A DNA stretch of 64,000 bases, from positions 2,288,501 to 2,352,500 of the forward strand of contig NZ_CP084606.1 in NCBI RefSeq assembly GCF_022376835.1. The letters are read 5' to 3'. The notes beneath the pieces are model-generated. The model saw only the letters and a program-made list of their open reading frames with translations. It had not been told where the DNA came from and did not search any database. A program made the position numbers and the translations under genes. Shown piece by piece: positions 9,886-19,741 of the stretch. How positions within the stretch are numbered: position 1 is the first letter of the stretch; each line of letters starts with the position of its first letter. The stretch comes from Brucepastera parasyntrophica (GTDB lineage: Bacteria; Spirochaetota; Spirochaetia; Treponematales; Treponemataceae).

Positions 9886-10158
9886 ATCCGTCAGACTGGA
9901 CATAACCTCTCCTTCCTCCTTCTGACATTGTTTTCCACTGAATCCTATAACCGGAATATTTTATCCATATCCCCGAAGAGGCTTTACACGGTACGGTATT
10001 GCCGCCGTTATGCAATTTCCGTTTTTCCTTTCGCCGCTGAATTCCGGAATGAGTTACGCCGGCGATACCGAAAACCGGTAAACTGAACCTGTCCTAAATA
10101 GAAAAAGCGGCATTTAGCCGTTAGCGAAACGGAATTTGCAAAAAAAAGCAAATTTTGA
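9886..10158. other. non-coding stretch before the malQ promoter
   Basis: No supported gene. It holds small inverted repeats: CGGC-ATTTA-GCCG near 10107-10125 and AATTTGC-A7-GCAAATT near 10133-10156, the latter directly upstream of the promoter. Confidence 0.5.
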
Positions 10159-10187
10159 TTGACAGTATACCTACCGGTCGGTATACT
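10159..10187 (+). promoter_or_regulatory. strong sigma70-type promoter with a palindromic TetR-like operator in the spacer
   Basis: TTGACA (10159-10164), 17-base spacer, TATACT (10182-10187). Positions 10164-10187 are a 24-base near-perfect palindrome with arms AGTATACC and GGTATACT around TACCGGTC, one mismatched pair. The centre ACCGGT flanked by GTATACC arms is typical of TetR/AcrR operators; a bound dimer would block both promoter elements. The regulator gene is not in the window. The next gene is malQ, about 190 bases after the expected start point. Confidence 0.75.
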
Positions 10188-10330
10188 AATGCAAAGATAG
10201 TTTCATCCGTAAGGGACTGACGGCAAAACGGTTTGCATAAAAATCTGTGTCAGGCATGCAGTATTTTTTTTCTTGCTTTCCTTTTTGAAATTTGTGATTT
10301 ATACTTATACAGATAAAAGAGAGACTGAAA

Positions 10331-10356
10331 TCCGTCCGCAACGATAAAAGGACGGA
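10331..10356 (+). promoter_or_regulatory. leader hairpin upstream of malQ
   Basis: TCCGTCC (10331-10337) and GGACGGA (10350-10356) form a seven-base stem about 30 bases before the malQ ATG. It could affect translation or mRNA stability; no known riboswitch is recognised. Confidence 0.35.
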
Positions 10357-10385
10357 GTCAAGTCAGGTTCTGCGGCGGAGGATTT

Positions 10386-12412
10386 ATGCAATTTCCAACA
10401 TTTAAACATCCAATGACGGGAACGGCCATCCCAGTCGGCGCGTTAAAGACTGATGAAAGCTGCGGGGTTGGTGAATTTTCTGATTTAATTCCTTTTGCGG
10501 ATTTTTGCAAAAAAGCGAATATTGATCTGATTCAGCTTCTTCCGGTTAATGATACAGGGACCGACAGTTCCCCATACAATGCTCTTTCAGCTTTTGCCCT
10601 GCATCCCCTGTATATCCGGCTCCAGGAATTGCCCGAGGCAAAGGCTTTCGGCAAGGAAATAAGCGTTCTGCGCGGAAACTATAATGAAAACAAGCACTTC
10701 AATTATCCGGAAGTAAGAGAAGAAAAACTGCGCCTGCTCCGTATAATCTTCACTAAAATGAAAAGGAAATTCTCGCGGACGCTTCATTGACCAAATGGAT
10801 CAAGGATAATCCCTGGATAGAAGATTACGCGGTTTTCATGAACCTAAAGAGGCATAATTTTGACGCTTCCTGGAAAACATGGGATTCAATGCGGACTCCG
10901 AGTCATTCTGAAATACGGAAACGCTGGGAAAACAAGGAACTCAGGGCTGATCATCTTTTCTTTGCATGGATACAGATGCGGCTTGATGAACAGTTTTCAA
11001 AAGCTGCCCGCTATTGCACGGAGCAGGGTATTGCCCTGAAGGGTGATATTCCCATCATGATGAATGAAGATTCCTGCGATGCCTGGGCAAATCCGGAATT
11101 TTTCCGTGACGACCTCCGCGCCGGAAGCCCTCCTGACGGACCGACTCCGCTCGGTCAAAACTGGGGTTTTCCGATATATAACTGGGACAATCTGCGGAAT
11201 GACAATTTCGGCTGGTGGAAGCAGCGGCTGAAACACAGCGCCCGGTATTATAATGCCTACCGGATTGATCATATTCTCGGGTTTTTCAGAATATGGTCAA
11301 TTCCGTATGGCGAGACTACCGGCGTCCTCGGCTGGCTGACGCCTCATGAACCGATAACGGCGGGGGAGCTGGCTGAACGGGGTTTTGCCGGCGACCGCCT
11401 GCGCTGGATAACGGAACCCCATGTCCCCACTTACAGCATTGAAGAAGTAAATAATTATGACTACCTCGGGACTCATGGAATCCTGCGCAAACTTATGGAC
11501 CGTATCGGCAATGAGGAACTCTGGCTATTCAAACCGGAAATACAGCACGACAGAGATATCAAAAACGCCGATATTCCCGAAGCGGCAAAAGAAGTACTCA
11601 TGAAAGCCTGGAGAAACCGGCTTTTGCAGATAACAGGCCGTGATGATAATGGCAAACCCCTGTATGAACCCATATGGACCTATTATGAAACAACTGCGTG
11701 GCAGACTCTTTCGGATGAAGAACAGCACAGCCTCGAGGATTTATTCGGGCGGAAACGGTGCATTAATGAAAAACTCTGGAAGGATCAGGCAGATGAACTT
11801 CTTGGCGAACTGACCAGGAGCGTTGATATGCTTGCCTGCGGCGAAGATCTCGGGACCATTCCCGAAAGTGTTCCGGAAATTCTGCAAAAATACGGAATTT
11901 TCGGTTTAAAGGTAATACGCTGGGAACGCTGGTGGAATCAGCCGGGGCAGCCTTTCAAAAACCTTGCGGAATATCCGCCGGAATCGGTTGCGACCTCATC
12001 TGTTCATGACTCGTCCACAGTGAGGGGCTGGTGGGAACAGGAAGAAGGGCCTGATGTATTCCTGGCCGCATGGCCGCCGGAGAATGACGGTTATCCTGAG
12101 GGATCATCCGACAAGTTCCGGGCAAAATACACTCCGGATGCAGCCGGGTATGTACTCAAAACAATGGCCCGGACCTCATCCCTGCTCCTGATTTATCCTC
12201 TGCAGGACCTGCTTTCGCTTGTTCCTGATTACTATTCGGAAGAAATTGACGATGAGAGAATCAATGTGCCGGGCAGTGTAAGCCTTTTTAACTGGACATA
12301 CAGGATTCCTGCGGATATTGAAAACCTTGCGGAAAATCGCAAATTGATTTCCGCCATACAAACAGTTTTGAAAGAACGCCATGCGCGAAAAATAAATGAG
12401 AGGGGTAATTAA
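10386..12412 (+). CDS. malQ: 4-alpha-glucanotransferase (GH77), one frameshift
   Basis: Amylomaltase that moves glucan segments between maltodextrins in the cytoplasm. Corrected length 675 residues. Seen: substrate loop DSSPYNALSAFALHP, QNWGFPIYNWD, nucleophile Asp in YRIDHILGFFRIW (near 11262), acid/base Glu in CGEDLGTIPE (near 11835) and the SVHDSSTVRGWW block. The frame breaks at the A-run 10755-10758: adding one A joins FTKNEKEILADASLTKW across both pieces, so I treat it as one gene. Start ATG has a GGCGGAGG site. The stop lies one base before the ATG of the GH13 gene, so the two are an operon, probably under the operator at 10164-10187. Confidence 0.9.
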
Positions 12413-12413
12413 A

Positions 12414-15400
12414 ATGATCAGTGATTACTTTGACGGATGCATACCTGTGGGAACAGAACCCTGCCTGGATAAACAGTTTATGGAATTCCATATTAACGCC
12501 CGTATTCGCAGGCAATGCGACTTTGACGAAACACTTTTTGCTTCGAGCGGAAACGTAATTTTTACAAATCTGAAGGCAGTCCGCCTTTTTGCGCAAAAAT
12601 ACAATGACACAATAGACGCAGCAAAGCATCCCGACCGCTTCCTTAAAGCCGGCCAGCTGAATGCCATGGGGCTCATTGACGAGATTTTCCATTACGTATG
12701 CCGCCTCTACCGCCGTGATGTTTCCGAAACTTTTTTCAGCGGAGCCATAGAAGCAATAGAAGAAGAACTGGGCGTGGAAAAACTTGACGCCATTCTGCTG
12801 GCCTTTGTTAAGGAATTTCCGCCCCTCGCCGTTTACAGGAATTCAATGGACCCTGCCGCATGGCTCGCGGAATCGGATGATGACGGAATTTCAAACCGGG
12901 TAATTGCGCTCGAGGAATTAATGCTGCTCAGACTCGCGAATGAAAATCCTGCGTTTGAACCATTTTATCCCCTTTTCACGGATAAGGTTCTGCTGAATAA
13001 CAAGGATTACCTCAAGGCCTGGGATATTCTCCGGCAATGGTCCGCAAAAAAACCTCCGTTCGGCCCCGAAAACAGGGATCTGATTTCAATGCTCAAGGCG
13101 CCGGTCGAGTTTTCCCCCTATGATCTAAAGGGCCAGCTTGATTATATCCGTAAATACTGGCTGGATCTTCTTGGAGAATGGCTCTCCAGGCTTCTTTCCG
13201 GGATCGATCTTATATCGGAAGAAGAAAAAGCCTCATGGAGCGGCGGAATCGGCTCAGGGACTCCGGAAATGTCCCCCTATGAGTTCGGCGATATAAGCAA
13301 GGAATATGAACGGTTCAGCCCGGACCGGGACTGGATGCCGAATGTAGTTCTTATAGCAAAAAGTACATTAGTCTGGCTGAGCCAGCTGACGGAAAAATAC
13401 GGACGCCCGATTACACGGCTTGATCAGATTCCGGACGAGGAACTCGATTTCATTGCATCCTGCGGATTTACCGGATTATGGCTTATCGGTTTGTGGGAAC
13501 GGTCCTACGCGAGCGCCCGGATCAAACAGATCTGCGGCAACCCGGAAGCGGCGGCCAGCGCCTACAGTTTATACGATTATGATATTGCGGAGGAACTCGG
13601 CGGCTGGGAAGCCCTGAACAATCTGCGCATGCGCGCCTGGAAACGGGGAATACGGATGGCCTCGGATATGGTTCCGAACCATACCGGTATGGACGGCAAA
13701 TGGGTCATCGAAAAGCCGGACCTTTTTGTGCAAACCCGGGACTGCCCGTTCCCTTCATATGATTTCAATGGCGAAAACCTGTCCCGCGACAACAGGGTAA
13801 GCATTTACCTCGAAAACCATTACTATTCCCGTTCAGACTGCGCGGTTGTTTTCAAGCGGGTCGACAATCATACCGGCGATGTTCGCTATATATATCACGG
13901 AAATGACGGAACCGGCATGCCCTGGAATGATACGGCCCAGATAGACTTCCTTAATCCCGAAGCCAGGGAAGAAGTCATTCAGAAAATCATGCATGTTGCG
14001 AGAAATTTCCCCATTATCAGGTTTGACGCGGCAATGGTTCTGGCAAAAAAGCATATCCAGCGCCTGTGGTATCCCGAACCCGGACATGGCGGCGATATAG
14101 CGAGCCGTTCGCAGTTTGCGCTTTCCCGAGATGAATTCGAACGCAGAATTCCTGAGGAATTCTGGCGAGAAGTCGTGGACCGCTGCGCAAAGGAAATCCC
14201 CGATACTCTGCTTCTTGCCGAAGCATTCTGGATGATGGAAGGGTACTTTGTACGGACACTGGGAATGCACCGCGTGTATAATTCCGCGTTCATGAATATG
14301 CTTAAACGCGAAGATAACGCCAAATACCGGGACACTATCAAAAATACAATAGAATTTGATTCCGAAATACTGAAACGCTATGTCAACTTTATGAATAATC
14401 CGGATGAAGAAACCGCGGCAGTACAGTTTGGCTATGATGACAAATATTTCGGTGTCTGTACCATGATGGTTGCCATGCCCGGGCTTCCGATGTTCGGACA
14501 CGGCCAGATAGAAGGTTTCGAAGAAAAGTACGGAATGGAATACCGGAAAGCTTACCGGAATGAACAGCCGAAGCAGTGGCTGGTTGACCGGCACCGCAGG
14601 GAAATCTTCCCCCTGATGAAAAAACGCTATCTTTTTGCGGGTGTGGATAATTTCCTCCTGTATGATTTTTATGAAAACGGCCGGGTTAACGAAAATGTAT
14701 TTGCATGGTCGAACCGGGTAGGGGACGAGCGGGCTCTTGTTCTGTATAACAACAAATACGAACAGGCAACCGGCTGGATAAAAACTTCCGCCGCACGCGC
14801 GATAAAGAACGCTGACGGTTCAAAAACCCTTGTCCAGAGCGGCCTTGCCGAGGGAATCGGACTGACTGTCCGCGACAACCGTTACTGTATCATGCAGGAA
14901 CTCCGTTCCGGGCTCTGGTTTATGCGTACAACCAGGGAACTCGCGAATAACGGAATATTCGCTTCCCTGAACGGTTTCCAGACCCAGGTTTTCATGAATA
15001 TTTATGAGGTTGATGATAATGAATTCGGACATTACCGGACCCTGTATGAAACACTTAACGGCGCCGGTATAACCGATATCCAGATGGGAATTAAAAACAT
15101 TTTCCTGAAAGACCTGTATACCGCGCTCGCCGGCCTGGCTTCCGCGGAGTATTTTAACGGGATCCGTGACATTCTCTTTATGAAAGACGCCAAAGACCTC
15201 GATACCCGTGTTACTGCTTTTACCGCCGGTCTGAAGAAACCCGCGCAGGCCTTCTTTGAAAAATGCGGGGAATATATTTCCGGCGCATTCGGCGCACAGT
15301 CAATTATTGATCTCAGCAAACGGAAAAATATACCTGACGCCGCTACGGTATGGGAATGGTACAGCGCTTCTCTTGAACGGCTGCTGCGGCTGGGAACTGA

Positions 15401-16037
15401 TCCCGAAAAAACAATCGGCGCCGGTCTTCCTGTGGAAGGCGATTACCCCGAAATTCTGGCCTGTACACTGATTCTGTACAGCGTCCGTCCGATTATAGGA
15501 AGCGAGGCATCCGGCGAGGTTTTAACCAAACTGATTGACCTGTGGAGCCTTGACCGCAAACTGGCGGATATTCTGTCGGGATACGGGAAAAACGGCGGCC
15601 ATATTTTATGGCAGCTCCAGAAAGTAAAGGCAACCTGCGTTCTTACCGGTCTGGAAAATGAACCGGCTCCGGCCTCCGATATCATGGGCGCGCTATTTAC
15701 ATATGACGGGGCCCGCCAGTTCCTGGGATTAAACGAGTGGGACGGAATAACCTGGTTCAATAAGGAACAGGCGGAAGAAATGATCAACATACTGACAGTT
15801 CTATCCGCGATATTCGGAATCCCCGGTGAAAAAACGGCGGATAATTCACCCGAAGGAATAAAAGGCCATTTTAAGAGCGTTCTTGATATGCGGAAAAAGA
15901 TGGGAGAAATTCTGGACGGGGCCGAATATCAGGCTGACAAGGTGACTGCCGAATACCGGGCAAAAAAGACAAAAACCGATATAAAGGATCCGGGAAAGGA
16001 AAAAAAGGATTCCGGTCCGGCAAAGACTAAAAAATAA
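12414..16037 (+). CDS. large GH13 (alpha-amylase superfamily) protein
   Basis: About 1,207 residues. A helical N-terminal region of some 290 residues precedes a GH13 barrel with DMVPNHTG (region I), IRFDAAMVLAKKH (region II with the nucleophile Asp, near 14022) and LLAEAFW (region III Glu, near 14220). Region IV is unusual: the expected NHD is not obvious, and GHGQIEGFEEKYGMEYR stands in its place. A long C-terminal helical part ends in a Lys-rich tail. Specificity cannot be told; next to malQ it should act on glycogen or maltodextrins (inference). No signal peptide, so cytoplasmic. ATG 12414 has a GAGGGG site; an ATG at 12396 in frame lacks one. Ends at a strong terminator. Confidence 0.82.
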   Translation: MISDYFDGCIPVGTEPCLDKQFMEFHINARIRRQCDFDETLFASSGNVIFTNLKAVRLFAQKYNDTIDAAKHPDRFLKAGQLNAMGLIDEIFHYVCRLYRRDVSETFFSGAIEAIEEELGVEKLDAILLAFVKEFPPLAVYRNSMDPAAWLAESDDDGISNRVIALEELMLLRLANENPAFEPFYPLFTDKVLLNNKDYLKAWDILRQWSAKKPPFGPENRDLISMLKAPVEFSPYDLKGQLDYIRKYWLDLLGEWLSRLLSGIDLISEEEKASWSGGIGSGTPEMSPYEFGDISKEYERFSPDRDWMPNVVLIAKSTLVWLSQLTEKYGRPITRLDQIPDEELDFIASCGFTGLWLIGLWERSYASARIKQICGNPEAAASAYSLYDYDIAEELGGWEALNNLRMRAWKRGIRMASDMVPNHTGMDGKWVIEKPDLFVQTRDCPFPSYDFNGENLSRDNRVSIYLENHYYSRSDCAVVFKRVDNHTGDVRYIYHGNDGTGMPWNDTAQIDFLNPEAREEVIQKIMHVARNFPIIRFDAAMVLAKKHIQRLWYPEPGHGGDIASRSQFALSRDEFERRIPEEFWREVVDRCAKEIPDTLLLAEAFWMMEGYFVRTLGMHRVYNSAFMNMLKREDNAKYRDTIKNTIEFDSEILKRYVNFMNNPDEETAAVQFGYDDKYFGVCTMMVAMPGLPMFGHGQIEGFEEKYGMEYRKAYRNEQPKQWLVDRHRREIFPLMKKRYLFAGVDNFLLYDFYENGRVNENVFAWSNRVGDERALVLYNNKYEQATGWIKTSAARAIKNADGSKTLVQSGLAEGIGLTVRDNRYCIMQELRSGLWFMRTTRELANNGIFASLNGFQTQVFMNIYEVDDNEFGHYRTLYETLNGAGITDIQMGIKNIFLKDLYTALAGLASAEYFNGIRDILFMKDAKDLDTRVTAFTAGLKKPAQAFFEKCGEYISGAFGAQSIIDLSKRKNIPDAATVWEWYSASLERLLRLGTDPEKTIGAGLPVEGDYPEILACTLILYSVRPIIGSEASGEVLTKLIDLWSLDRKLADILSGYGKNGGHILWQLQKVKATCVLTGLENEPAPASDIMGALFTYDGARQFLGLNEWDGITWFNKEQAEEMINILTVLSAIFGIPGEKTADNSPEGIKGHFKSVLDMRKKMGEILDGAEYQADKVTAEYRAKKTKTDIKDPGKEKKDSGPAKTKK

Positions 16038-16040
16038 TGA

Positions 16041-16076
16041 AAAGGGCATTTCCCTGGGGGAGATGCCCTTTTTTTA
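16041..16076 (+). terminator. rho-independent terminator of the malQ operon
   Basis: AAAGGGCAT (16041-16049) pairs with ATGCCCTTT (from 16062), followed by a T-run. Confidence 0.9.
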
Positions 16077-16100
16077 TGGAAATATATAGAAATGGCAATA

Positions 16101-16235
16101 TCAGGATTGCTGTGCGTTTTCTTCTGCGTATTTTCTGAATTCTTCCATAGACATTTTATCGGAATAGAGAGGATATAATGCTTCAATTAATTCTTCTAAA
16201 GTATCAAATTTTGCTCCGTCCAATTTTACGGCCAT
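16101..16235 (-). CDS. 44-residue small protein, unknown function
   Basis: An open frame of 44 codons beginning MAVKLDGAKFDTLEELIEAL and ending EENAQQS. It has an excellent GGGGGAAG ribosome-binding site and its own promoter (TTGCAT-N17-TATACT). The content is helical and acidic-amphipathic (DTLEELIEALYPLY, SMEEFRKYAEE), looking like a short two-helix protein such as a regulator or adaptor, but I do not recognise the family. It stands alone between the malQ operon terminator and thrC. Confidence 0.65.
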   Translation of the reverse strand: MAVKLDGAKFDTLEELIEALYPLYSDKMSMEEFRKYAEENAQQS

Positions 16236-16263
16236 AACTTCCCCCTTCTCCTAATATATTTTA

Positions 16264-16292
16264 AGTATAACCACAATTTCCCGTATATGCAA
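16264..16292 (-). promoter_or_regulatory. promoter of the 44-residue protein gene
   Basis: On the minus strand TTGCAT (16292-16287), 17-base spacer, TATACT (16269-16264), about 30 bases upstream of the ATG. Confidence 0.65.
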
Positions 16293-16313
16293 GGAATGAT
16301 TTTTTAAATTGCC

Positions 16314-17627
16314 TCATCCTGCAAATTCAGCAAGAATTTTCCGGATTCCGGCGCTTTCCGCGGCGATACATTTCATTCCGGGTACCGGATTATGCAAATC
16401 TTTTACTGATTCGGGCATTTTGGGCGCTTCTCCGCAGGCCGTTCTGATCCTGTTTGCTTCGAAAAAAGGGTGGTCTTTTGCAAGCAGCACCACAGTTCCC
16501 CCGTCGGAATTGATGTAATCTTTCATAGGGTTAAGAGCTCCGTATACTGTGGCCGAAGCGGTATCAAAAAAGACGCCGTATTTTTTATATGCTTCGAAGA
16601 TAAGATCGGGTACAGCCGCCGGCCTTATTTCCTCAGGAAACACAAGGCCTCCAAGCAGGGCGGGATTTACGGCAAAAACCTGTTCAAGCCGTTCAAGGTT
16701 CGACGGTTTCGCCGGATCAGCCGAATCCCGTTCATCAAGCGGCACAATGGAATCCATGACCATACAGCGGCCGGAAATATCGCGGGAAATGGCCGGGGTC
16801 GCGTCGGTAATAAAACCGTTGACGGGCAGGGAAAATTTCCAGGCGTACAGCCCTGCAACCAGGTTTCCGAAATTCCCCGAAGGAACGGCGTAGAAAATAT
16901 CCCCGTCGACCTTTTTTCTCAGACGTGAAAAAGCGTACATGTACGGAAAAACCTGGGGCAAAAGCCGTCCGATATTTGCGGTATTCGCTAGAGTCAGTCC
17001 GTATTTCAGTACAATATCCCTGTCGGTAAAAATCCCGCGGACAAGGCTTTCCGCATCGTCATGCGTACCTTCTATTTCTACCGGCCAGATATTGCCGCCG
17101 TTCCAGGCCAGATATTCCGGCTCAATTCCGGTCAGAGTTCCCTTTGCGTAGACCAGTACAACTTTTAAATGCTTTTTCCCGGCGAATCCGGCCGCCATCG
17201 ACCTTCCTGTCCTGGTTGATGTCGCCGCAAGGACCATGGCACTGCGGCCTTCCATGGTAAGAATGTGCTCAAGCGCGGAAGCCAGCCAGTGAATTCCGAA
17301 ATCCTTATGGCTCCCGGTCGGGCCGTGAAACAATTCAAGGGTGTACAAGTTATTGTCAAGCTGCCTCAAAAGGGGGCTGTATTGGTTAAAAGCGGTCCCT
17401 GCAATGCGTTCCGATACAACAGGACTGAATTCCTCTTTCAGCAGCGCGGCTGTCAATGTTCCCGCTATCGAGGAAAAAGACGTTTTTTCGTCCATATACA
17501 TAATCCATGGATGGAGATTCTCTTCATTAGCGGGGACATAAAGTCCCCCATCCTGCGGGATACAGTCAAGTACTGCATTCCGGAAACTGACCGTTTTTTT
17601 GCTGTTTCTGGTGCTGATCAATTCCAT
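16314..17627 (-). CDS. thrC: threonine synthase
   Basis: PLP enzyme converting O-phosphohomoserine to threonine. 437 residues. Seen: N-terminal STRNSKKTVSFRNAVLDCIPQDGGLYVP, the PLP-lysine block LFHGPTGSHKDFG (K108), the phosphate-binding PSGNFGNLVAGL and the C-terminal DTASATVYGA. TGSHKDFG replaces the more common TLAFKDFG, so the loop differs slightly from E. coli ThrC. Upstream on the same strand lie DUF2156 and lysO, with a 190-base gap holding a small palindrome. Confidence 0.93.
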   Translation of the reverse strand: MELISTRNSKKTVSFRNAVLDCIPQDGGLYVPANEENLHPWIMYMDEKTSFSSIAGTLTAALLKEEFSPVVSERIAGTAFNQYSPLLRQLDNNLYTLELFHGPTGSHKDFGIHWLASALEHILTMEGRSAMVLAATSTRTGRSMAAGFAGKKHLKVVLVYAKGTLTGIEPEYLAWNGGNIWPVEIEGTHDDAESLVRGIFTDRDIVLKYGLTLANTANIGRLLPQVFPYMYAFSRLRKKVDGDIFYAVPSGNFGNLVAGLYAWKFSLPVNGFITDATPAISRDISGRCMVMDSIVPLDERDSADPAKPSNLERLEQVFAVNPALLGGLVFPEEIRPAAVPDLIFEAYKKYGVFFDTASATVYGALNPMKDYINSDGGTVVLLAKDHPFFEANRIRTACGEAPKMPESVKDLHNPVPGMKCIAAESAGIRKILAEFAG

Positions 17628-17647
17628 TGATCCCTCCGAAAATCCGG

Positions 17648-17665
17648 ATATACAATACTGTATAT
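17648..17665. promoter_or_regulatory. palindrome in the thrC leader
   Basis: ATATACA-ATAC-TGTATAT, seven-base arms, about 20 bases upstream of the thrC start. Possible operator; no regulator can be named. Confidence 0.4.
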
Positions 17666-17819
17666 TCCTTTTGTTATAGTATCTTTCACTGAATAAAACA
17701 TTTTTGCAGATACCTGCTTTTCCTTATATAGTATAACTTTTTAGCCTTTAAAAACAGAGCGCGGGGACATTTTTACCGATTTTTAATATTTGATTGTCGT
17801 GCGGAATAAACTGATCTTT

Positions 17820-18785
17820 TTAGAGAGCCATACATAAAGGGATCAAAAAAGGAACCAGCAGACTCAAAACCAGTCCGTGGATTACGGCCTGCGGAACAAC
17901 GTCTGTCCCCCAGGTGTCGGTTATGACAGGAAGCGTAACATCCATACTTGTTGCCCCTGCGATGCCGATGCTGCTTTCCGGACTTCGGGTCAGTTTAAGA
18001 AAGGGAATGCACAGAAAAGCTATCGTTTCCCGGAACAGGTTGGATAAAAATGAAGCGGCCCCAAGCAGAGGGTCCCCCAAATTTGAAATAAGTACACCGG
18101 AAAGGCTGTACCAGCCGAATCCTGAGCCGAGCGCGAGAGCCCTGTTCAGGGTCATACCGCTGAAAACCAGGGTTCCAAGTGAACCCGCGAGCGTTCCAAT
18201 CACAGTGACAAGAGGCAGAATCAGTATTGAAGGCCGCAAAAGTATTGTTTTCAGGTTTTCATTTCCGGAAGCCATTTGTATCCCGATTAAAAAAAGAAGC
18301 ACATTCAAAATCCATACATTCAGCGTTCCGTCGTTCAGTATGGGAATTTCAGGAAGAAAATAGCCGACTGCGGTTCCGATACATACAAGCAGCAGGAGGA
18401 TGGCGGGCTTTTTCAGGACAAGAAAAAACAGCGCCTTTTTCCGCAGCGCCGGCCGTGCGGGCTCAGTTTTGTCCGGCTGCTGCGGGTTCCTGTCCGAGGC
18501 CCGGTTAATCCGGCGGTAAACCGGTTTCATGAGTACATGGCATAACACGCTTCCGGCGCAGGCAAAAACAGCGCTGCTAACCGCGAGCAAACCGACAACG
18601 GGCAAATTTGCCAGAATTTCCCTGCTTTGGCCCAGGCGCAGGCCCATTGAAAGCAGCAAAAGATACAGTGTTACCGAAAAAAAACGTTCAATAACAGGGG
18701 AATATTTTATAAGGCCGGTTTTCGCGGCGATAAAACCTCCCGCCAGAAAGAGGATCAGCAGGAGAACGGAAATAATGGCTTCCAT
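17820..18785 (-). CDS. lysO: LysO (YbjE/DUF340) family lysine exporter
   Basis: 321 residues with about eight hydrophobic segments and a charged loop at residues 90-120, between two similar halves as in LysO. Typical stretches: TLYLLLLSMGLRLGQS and GLVLSLLVPFLIPL, plus GFGWYSLSGVLISNLGDPLLGAASFLSN. LysO exports lysine and toxic analogues in E. coli. Its ATG overlaps the stop of the DUF2156 gene by one base, which indicates translational coupling. That coupling with a possible aminoacyl-transfer domain protein is suggestive, but the link is inference. Confidence 0.85.
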   Translation of the reverse strand: MEAIISVLLLILFLAGGFIAAKTGLIKYSPVIERFFSVTLYLLLLSMGLRLGQSREILANLPVVGLLAVSSAVFACAGSVLCHVLMKPVYRRINRASDRNPQQPDKTEPARPALRKKALFFLVLKKPAILLLLVCIGTAVGYFLPEIPILNDGTLNVWILNVLLFLIGIQMASGNENLKTILLRPSILILPLVTVIGTLAGSLGTLVFSGMTLNRALALGSGFGWYSLSGVLISNLGDPLLGAASFLSNLFRETIAFLCIPFLKLTRSPESSIGIAGATSMDVTLPVITDTWGTDVVPQAVIHGLVLSLLVPFLIPLCMAL

Positions 18786-19663
18786 TATTTATTGACCCGG
18801 TACTTTTTGACAAATCCGCAGGGCCGGTAGGTCATTTTTGCCTGCCGCATGCCCTCGTTGCCCAGGTCCTGTTCACGGTTAATGAATTCAACCGATTCCG
18901 GGAGGGAAAGGGCATATTCCATATTTATTACCTGATAGGCACCCCGGTAATCAACCCTGGCTTTTTCAAAATGGACCGCCGCTATACGTCCTCCGGCGAC
19001 TGTTTCCGCAAGGGTCCAGGCCACAGGTGTTTTATCAACATACAGTACAAGGCCGGACATCTGGAATTTATCCAGCAAATCCAGCGCTTCGCCAGCCGCA
19101 CGGTAATCGGTTTTATCGGGGTTTTCCTCATGCGTACCCCAGAATTCCAGAACTTCCCTGGCGTCCGAACGGGTCTCCAGGTCAAGCGGTTTCAGATAAT
19201 AGTCAGGGTACATCGCCTTAAAGGCGTTTACATGGTTCTTTTTCCGGTGAAATTTTTTTCCGGAAAGGCTGGCAAGATCGGTCCTCTGATACAGATAATC
19301 AAAATTGTTTCTGTCTTCAAACGGAACATATCCGGCTTTTTCCATGGCTTCGCCGTTTTTTTCGATAAATGAGGGTGAAATAAGTTTCCAGAAGCTGTGG
19401 GTTTCAAACAGTTCCCCCACCGTCTGCAAACCGGTTTCCAGACAGGGCGTAATGAAAAACTTTTCCCCGGCAGTTTCACCGGAAATCAGTAGAATTTCAT
19501 TATTGCATGAGACCTTGTACTTATAATGGTTACGGAAAAGAAATAATCCGGCGAAGCTCAATTCCGATATACCGTCCGGCAGTTGTACCATAAAAGGTGA
19601 TATTTCCTGGGCCATTTCGAGAGATAACGGCGCAAATTCAGGATAGGCTGGCAGAGAACTCAT
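18785..19663 (-). CDS. DUF2156 domain protein
   Basis: 292 residues matching the DUF2156 family, a double-GNAT-like fold related to the C-terminal domain of phosphatidylglycerol lysyltransferase (MprF). Seen: KFHRKKNHVNAFKAMYPDYY, VHFEKARVDYRGAYQVINMEYA and FINREQDLGNEGMRQAKMTYRP near the C-terminus, all typical of the family. No membrane segment, so unlike full MprF it is soluble. Substrate unknown. First gene of an operon with lysO; divergent from pepT. Confidence 0.82.
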   Translation of the reverse strand: MSSLPAYPEFAPLSLEMAQEISPFMVQLPDGISELSFAGLFLFRNHYKYKVSCNNEILLISGETAGEKFFITPCLETGLQTVGELFETHSFWKLISPSFIEKNGEAMEKAGYVPFEDRNNFDYLYQRTDLASLSGKKFHRKKNHVNAFKAMYPDYYLKPLDLETRSDAREVLEFWGTHEENPDKTDYRAAGEALDLLDKFQMSGLVLYVDKTPVAWTLAETVAGGRIAAVHFEKARVDYRGAYQVINMEYALSLPESVEFINREQDLGNEGMRQAKMTYRPCGFVKKYRVNK

Positions 19664-19741
19664 ACTAATATGGTACTATTTTCAGAGGAAAACAGCAAGC
19701 GAGTTGACGGGAGGCGGAGAAATATCGTAATCTACGATTAA

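Noticed and set aside
9886..10158. Decayed tetR gene upstream of the TetR-like operator
   Set aside because: No frame shows a helix-turn-helix or TetR-like pattern on either strand.
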